DNA of 64,000 nucleotides from positions 90,274 to 154,273 of the forward strand of contig JBGTEJ010000055.1 in NCBI GenBank assembly GCA_041747855.1, read 5' to 3'. Made by a program: the position numbers and the translations under genes. This document shows positions 59,848-64,000 of this stretch, piece after piece. A model generated the notes under the pieces. The model did no database searches and was not told where the DNA came from. It saw only the letters and a list, made by a program, of their open reading frames with translations. The DNA comes from ZC4RG35 sp041747855. GTDB lineage: Bacteria > Actinomycetota > Acidimicrobiia > Spongiisociales > ZC4RG35. Positions within the stretch are counted from its first letter, which is position 1, and every line of letters starts with the position of its first letter.

Positions 59848-60507
59848 ATGACACCCCAGGTGATAATCGGCTTGGTCTCGTCCCTGGGGGCGGCCGTGAG
59901 AGGCAACTGGTCCCCGTGTGGAGAGTCTCTTCAGGCCCAGATCCATCCGCTCGGAGAATCAAGCAGAGGCAACATTTGGGGTGTGACAATCACCGCCTTC
60001 ACCGTCGGTTCGATGGGGGCGGGCGCCGCCCTGTGTGCCCTCTTGGCCTGGCTCGGGAGCGCTCTCCTACCAGGTATGTCCGCTACCACGACCCTCATCA
60101 TCACTGCCGTCTTGGCCGTTCTGGCAGGACTCCTCGATCTGAGCCCGGTAAAACCGTTGACTCCGAGACGGCAGGTGAACCAGGACTGGATCGGACACTT
60201 TCGCGGTTGGGTATATGGTCTCGGCTTCGGCGTGCAGCTCGGTGTCGGGTTCACTGTCTTTGTGATGAGCTGGGGCTACTACGCGATGCTGGCAGCTGCC
60301 TTTCTGTCTCGCTCGATACTGGCCGGAGTCTTGATGGGGGCGGTATTCGGATTCGGACGGGGCCTGCTGCTCTTCCCCTCCCGATGGATCACGACGCCAG
60401 ACAAGCTCTTTCGTTTCCATCGAAGGTTGATGGACGTCAAAGGCGCCGTGTTCACCTCTACCGCAGTCGTCACAGTGGTGGTTGGCGTGCTGGCTGTGCT
60501 GCTCTAG
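59848..60507 (+). CDS. CcdA/MauF-like membrane protein
   Basis: 219 residues with about six helices. The N-terminal stretch AVRGNWSPCGESLQAQIHPL holds a cysteine in an SPC motif at the first helix, as in CcdA/DsbD-type electron carriers (SPCxxP) and MauF. A second charged loop LSPVKPLTPRRQVNQDW follows. Only one cysteine is in the canonical SPC position; another (CALLAWL) lies in the next helix. It would carry reducing or oxidising power across the membrane to the MauD-like protein. It is divergent from the MauE-like operon and its TAG shares a CTAG with the stop of the convergent peptidase gene. The MauF assignment is inference. Confidence 0.7.
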   Translation: MTPQVIIGLVSSLGAAVRGNWSPCGESLQAQIHPLGESSRGNIWGVTITAFTVGSMGAGAALCALLAWLGSALLPGMSATTTLIITAVLAVLAGLLDLSPVKPLTPRRQVNQDWIGHFRGWVYGLGFGVQLGVGFTVFVMSWGYYAMLAAAFLSRSILAGVLMGAVFGFGRGLLLFPSRWITTPDKLFRFHRRLMDVKGAVFTSTAVVTVVVGVLAVLL

Positions 60508-61589
60508 CCCACCACCACCGGACCGCGGGGCGCCTGGTTCAAGCTTTCGACCCCATCACCACGGCAGACGACTATGTCCTCGATTCTCACGCCAAACCTG
60601 TCCGGCAGGTAGATCCCGGGTTCGATCGAGAACGCCATACCCGGCTCCAGGGTCCTGGTGTTGCCCTCGACGATGTACGGGTGCTCGTGCACTTCGAGAC
60701 CGATCCCGTGGCCGGTCCGGTGGATGAAGAACTCTCCGTAGCCGGCGTCTGCGATCACCTTTCGTGCTGCACGGTCGACCTCCTCGCACGGGACCCCGGG
60801 CCCCGCCTCAGACCTCGCTGCCTCCTGGGCAGCGTGAACCACACCGTGAACCTCTTCCTGGTTCTGGGAGGGGTTCCCGACAGAGAAGGTCCTGGTGCTG
60901 TCCGAGTAGTAGCCGTCCCATCTCCCTCCGAAGTCACACACCACCAGATCGCCTTCTTCGATGACTCGCTCTCCGGCCATGTGATGTGGCGAGGCTCCGT
61001 TCGGGCCGGACGCCACGATCGCGAACTCCGCGACTTCATGCCCCTCCTCGAGGATCATTCTGGCTAGATCCTTCGACACGTCTGACTCGGCACGACCAGC
61101 AAAATGGATCTCAGACGGGATGCGGGCCATGGCCCGGTCGACTGCCGCCCCCGCCCTTCGCAGAGCCTGGACCTCTGTCGCGTCCTTCCTGATCCGGAGT
61201 TCTCCTACCAGTTCGGACGCAGGCATCCACACGGCATGGGGCCATTCCTTCCAGAGGCGAAGCAGGAAGACCGACCAGAGGTGATCGCCAATCGCAACTT
61301 TCGCCGGGCGGCTGGCCATCGACCCGATCATCGACGTCGGACTTTCGGTCTCCGCCCAAGTCAATACCTCCAGCCCGAGACCGACGACCTTCGGCGCCTC
61401 CAGTTCAGGGACTACCAGGACCGACTGTCCCGAGGGCCGAACAACTAGGGCGGTGAGTCGTTCTGAAGGGTGCGTCTCGTACCCCGTCAGATAGCGGAGA
61501 TCGGGGCCGATCGAGACCACAGTTGCGTCGACACCCTGCTCACCCATGAGCCCTTGGAGTCGCTCGAGTCGCCCGATGTAGTCGATCAT
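60504..61589 (-). CDS. Xaa-Pro aminopeptidase-like M24 metallopeptidase
   Basis: 361 residues. A creatinase-like N-terminal domain (about 1-130) precedes the pita-bread catalytic domain. Metal ligands are visible: two aspartates in CDFGGRWDGYYSDSTRTF, the histidine in HRTGHGIGLEVHE, and glutamates in FSIEPGIYLPD and VRIEDIVV. It probably removes N-terminal residues before proline in the cytoplasm, or is a related prolidase. Its stop shares a CTAG with the convergent MauF-like gene. The lipoyl fusion gene ends 22 bases upstream on the same strand, so they may share a transcript. Confidence 0.9.
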   Translation of the reverse strand: MIDYIGRLERLQGLMGEQGVDATVVSIGPDLRYLTGYETHPSERLTALVVRPSGQSVLVVPELEAPKVVGLGLEVLTWAETESPTSMIGSMASRPAKVAIGDHLWSVFLLRLWKEWPHAVWMPASELVGELRIRKDATEVQALRRAGAAVDRAMARIPSEIHFAGRAESDVSKDLARMILEEGHEVAEFAIVASGPNGASPHHMAGERVIEEGDLVVCDFGGRWDGYYSDSTRTFSVGNPSQNQEEVHGVVHAAQEAARSEAGPGVPCEEVDRAARKVIADAGYGEFFIHRTGHGIGLEVHEHPYIVEGNTRTLEPGMAFSIEPGIYLPDRFGVRIEDIVVCRGDGVESLNQAPRGPVVVG

Positions 61590-61611
61590 CGACCTGGTTA
61601 TAGCGACTTGT

Positions 61612-63249
61612 TCAGCCGATGCTCACGGGGACGGCCTGGCGGCTCTCCTTGGCGTGGTAGCTCGACCTCACCAGGGGCCCCGATTCCACGTGGGGGATAC
61701 CGATTCCCTCACCGAATTCCTTGTATGCGGCGAATTCGTCGGGGTGGACATATCGATGAATCGGTCGGTGACGCGAGGTCGGACGGAGATACTGCCCGAT
61801 GGTGATGATGTCCACACCGATCGCCCTCAGGTCCGCAATTACCGCCAACACTTCCTCCCGGGTCTCACCCATGCCGACGATGAGTCCCGACTTGATCAAT
61901 CCCTCCGGGTACATCTGCTTGGCCCGCCAAAGCAATGCAAGGGAGCGGCCATAGCTGGCCGAGGTTCGGATGTCCCGCTGAAGCCTCAAAACGGTCTCAG
62001 TGTTGTGGTTGAGCACCTCGGGCCGGGCATCCATCACGGTTTGGAGCGCCACCCGGTCACCCTTGAAGTCCGGGATCAACACTTCGATTTCGGTGCCCGG
62101 CGACCTGCGACGCGACTCCAGAATGGTTTGCGCGAAGATGCCTGAGCCACCATCTTCGAGATCGTCGCGATTCACCGACGTGATAACGGCATGGGTCAAC
62201 TGCATCGCCTGGATCGCCTCTGCAGCCCGGAATGGCTCCAAGACGTCGAACTCGGTCGGTTTTCCCGTCGTCACATTGCAGAACGAGCAGGCCCGCGTGC
62301 ACTTGTCACCGAGGATCATGAGAGTGGCGGTCCCCATGCCCCAGCACTCGTAGATGTTCGGGCATCGGGCCTCTTCGCACACGGTGTGCAGGTCGAGCCC
62401 TCGCATCAACTTCTTCAACTCGAGATAATCACCATCGAGATGAGCGGTCACCTTCATCCACTCGGGACGGGTTGGCTCGCCCGGGAGACGCCCATTGATC
62501 AGCAAAGGCTCCGCTGACCTCTTCTCGGCGGAAAAGGTCCCCTCAGCAAGCAGGCGGTCCACTTCGAACGCGCTCTCCCTCCCTTGGCCCCGGACGAACG
62601 CAGCCTTCTGGACATCCAGCGTCATGTAACCAAACACCCGGGCAAACTCGGGGACCACCACTTCCACGGCCTCTTCGAGACTCACCCTCCTGCCCAGTAG
62701 TTCACTGACGCTGGTGACGGGACGGTCGACAATGCCACACGGATTCATCATCCCGAACCAGCTCAGGTCGGGATCGAGGTTGAGGGCAAACCCGTGCATG
62801 GTGGTCTTGCGTGAGACCCGGACCCCGATCGCCGCCACCTTTCCTCCTGCGGTCCAGACTCCGGTGAGCCCATCTTCTCTCCAGGCCCGAATCCCGAACC
62901 GATCGAGAGCGGCTATCAGCACCTCTTCGAGACGACGCACATAGGGGACAATCTGCATCGGGTCGGCCAGGTCGAGAATGGGATAGCCAACGAGTTGACC
63001 GGGCCCGTGGAAGGTGATGTCACCGCCACGATCGACATGGTGCACCTCAGCACCACGGGTCTCGGGGGTCAGCAGGTTCCTACCGTCGCCGTTGCGACCG
63101 ACGGTGAACACCGGTGGGTGTTCCAGCAGGAGGAGATAGTCATCATCGGTCCTCCCATTGACTTTCCCCTCATGGATGGCGCGCTGAAGATCCCAGGCCT
63201 CTTGGTAAGGGAGCCTCCCCAACCACCGGGTGCGAAGCATGCGATTCAC
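61612..63249 (-). CDS. lipB-lipA: Fused octanoyltransferase (LipB) - lipoyl synthase (LipA)
   Basis: 545 residues in one uninterrupted frame. Residues 1-215 are LipB, which moves octanoate from acyl carrier protein to lipoyl domains: GGDITFHGPGQLVGYPILDL, the lysine in GGKVAAIGVRVSRK and a cysteine in MMNPCGIVDRP. Residues 260-545 are LipA, a radical-SAM enzyme that inserts two sulfurs. The auxiliary cluster is CEEARCPNIYEC (C-x4-C-x5-C), the SAM cluster is CTRACSFC (C-x3-C-x2-C), and the C-terminal RSSY motif is present. The two steps normally come from adjacent genes. GTG at 63249 or ATG at 63240 could start it. An E2 gene lies upstream. Confidence 0.93.
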   Translation of the reverse strand: MNRMLRTRWLGRLPYQEAWDLQRAIHEGKVNGRTDDDYLLLLEHPPVFTVGRNGDGRNLLTPETRGAEVHHVDRGGDITFHGPGQLVGYPILDLADPMQIVPYVRRLEEVLIAALDRFGIRAWREDGLTGVWTAGGKVAAIGVRVSRKTTMHGFALNLDPDLSWFGMMNPCGIVDRPVTSVSELLGRRVSLEEAVEVVVPEFARVFGYMTLDVQKAAFVRGQGRESAFEVDRLLAEGTFSAEKRSAEPLLINGRLPGEPTRPEWMKVTAHLDGDYLELKKLMRGLDLHTVCEEARCPNIYECWGMGTATLMILGDKCTRACSFCNVTTGKPTEFDVLEPFRAAEAIQAMQLTHAVITSVNRDDLEDGGSGIFAQTILESRRRSPGTEIEVLIPDFKGDRVALQTVMDARPEVLNHNTETVLRLQRDIRTSASYGRSLALLWRAKQMYPEGLIKSGLIVGMGETREEVLAVIADLRAIGVDIITIGQYLRPTSRHRPIHRYVHPDEFAAYKEFGEGIGIPHVESGPLVRSSYHAKESRQAVPVSIG

Positions 63250-63250
63250 A

Positions 63251-63274
63251 GGTCCCCCCGTACACGGGAGGACC
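63251..63274. terminator. Stable hairpin between the E2 and lipBA genes
   Basis: GGTCCCCCCG at 63251-63260 pairs with CGGGAGGACC at 63265-63274 (ten positions, one mismatch) around a TACA loop. No T tract follows on either strand. It lies in the 81-base gap after the E2 stop and immediately before the lipBA start on the minus strand, so it may be a non-classical terminator or an RNA stem in the leader. Confidence 0.4.
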
Positions 63275-63330
63275 GACCGAAGCGAAGCAAGGTCGATGGG
63301 GGCGCCGAAGTCGGCCCGTCCTCCACTGCC

Positions 63331-64000
63331 CTAGGCAAGCTCCTGCTCCCAGTCCCACGTCTCCAGGTTCTCCTTGATCCGGCTGAGGAACAGGACTGCA
63401 GTCGACCCGTCGAAGGCTCGATGGTCCCACGTGAGTCCCAAGTACCCGATGTGCCTGATGGCGATCATGTCTTGTCCGTCTGCCGCCGTGATCACGCTGG
63501 GCCGTTTGGTCACCGTCTCGGTCGAAAGAATGGCGACATTCGGAAGGTTGATCACCGGCGCCGACATGAACGACCCGAACGGTCCCGGGTTGGTGATGGT
63601 GAACGTGGAGCCGGTCAAATCGTCGAGACTCAGCTTTCCGGCCCGTCCTTTCTCGGCCAGGTCTCTGACCTCGCGCGCCAGTCCCACCAACCTGAGACCG
63701 TCGGCGTTCCTCACCCTCGCCACAACCAGACCTTTCTGGTTGAGGTCGATGGCGATACCGAGATCGACGTTCTTGTGGAACACCGCCTTCTTCTCTTCGA
63801 GATAGAAGGAGCTGTTCACAACCGGGTAGGCCTTGAGGGCATCGATGGTGGCACGGGAAATGAAAGGTAAGTAGGTCAGCGAGAACCCTTCATCGGTCTT
63901 GAATCGGTCCCGGTACTTCTGGCGCACCCGCTCCACACGCTCATAATCGACTTCGACCGAGGTCCACACGTGAGCCGCGGTCTGTAGCGACTTGACCATG
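63331..64000 (-). CDS. 2-oxoacid dehydrogenase E2 acyltransferase, catalytic domain (partial, 5' end outside window)
   Basis: At least 222 residues of the C-terminal catalytic domain of a lipoate-dependent E2. TSVEVDYERVERVRQKYRDR, VVNSSFYLEEKKAVFHKNVD, TFTITNPGPFGSFMSAPVIN and the active-site GLTWDHRAFDGSTA with the catalytic histidine are present. The lipoyl and E1/E3-binding domains would lie beyond the right edge, so the methionine at 63999 is almost certainly internal. Whether it belongs to the pyruvate, 2-oxoglutarate or branched-chain complex cannot be decided here. The lipBA gene downstream supplies its lipoyl group. Confidence 0.9.
   Translation of the reverse strand, partial: MVKSLQTAAHVWTSVEVDYERVERVRQKYRDRFKTDEGFSLTYLPFISRATIDALKAYPVVNSSFYLEEKKAVFHKNVDLGIAIDLNQKGLVVARVRNADGLRLVGLAREVRDLAEKGRAGKLSLDDLTGSTFTITNPGPFGSFMSAPVINLPNVAILSTETVTKRPSVITAADGQDMIAIRHIGYLGLTWDHRAFDGSTAVLFLSRIKENLETWDWEQELA

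Noticed and set aside
59916..61067. A 383-residue open frame on the plus strand spanning two genes
   Set aside because: It crosses from an alternative frame of the MauF-like gene into the antisense of the peptidase gene, with no coherent domain.

Overview
The window reads as one continuous piece of a high-G+C, gene-dense actinobacterial chromosome. An Acidimicrobiia-like lineage is my best guess. This rests on a Mycobacterium-type LpdA homologue, acyl-CoA carboxylase genes of actinobacterial style, a PASTA-bearing penicillin-binding protein, many TTG/GTG starts and many apparently leaderless genes. The taxonomy is an inference, because no rRNA or universal marker lies in the window. I see no rRNA, tRNA, CRISPR, insertion sequence, integrase or phage gene. 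Every gap between genes is under 300 bases.

Layout. Bases 1-8300 are core metabolism and cell wall: a hydrolase tail, biotin protein ligase divergent from the two acyl-CoA carboxylase subunits, an LpdA-like flavoprotein and a class A penicillin-binding protein. Bases 8385-13601 hold a small unknown protein, a flippase with a polyprenyl-phosphate sugar transferase, leucyl aminopeptidase and a membrane protein.

Bases 13716-56658 form a roughly 43-kb surface-polysaccharide region. It has about a dozen glycosyltransferases (several multidomain), rmlC-rmlA-rmlD without rmlB, gmd plus an epimerase, wecB, an O-antigen-ligase-like protein, an ABC exporter pair, GT-C-like membrane proteins, two methyltransferases and an FAD oxidoreductase. 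Three exported proteins lie in or at the edge of it: a SpoIID-domain protein, a PQQ-type sugar dehydrogenase and a GH26-like protein. All three end in the same approximately 47-residue D-x-D/N-x-D/N-G repeat array.

Bases 56671-60507 hold what I consider the most interesting locus: a MauE-like gene, a Tat-exported protein with 26 cysteines carrying the same repeat array, a MauD-like thioredoxin and a small conserved-looking protein in one tight operon, with a CcdA/MauF-like membrane protein divergent to it. It looks like a dedicated export and disulfide-maturation module for a cysteine-rich surface protein. Bases 60504-64000 return to core metabolism: an Xaa-Pro peptidase, a LipB-LipA fusion and the C-terminal part of a lipoate-dependent E2 acyltransferase.

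How the genes fit together. The nucleotide-sugar genes feed the glycosyltransferases. Glycan lipid intermediates could leave through the flippase and O-antigen-ligase route or through the ABC exporter. The four repeat-bearing exported proteins may be retained in, or bind to, the resulting envelope. BirA, the lipoate genes and E2 supply and use the swinging-arm cofactors of central carbon metabolism.
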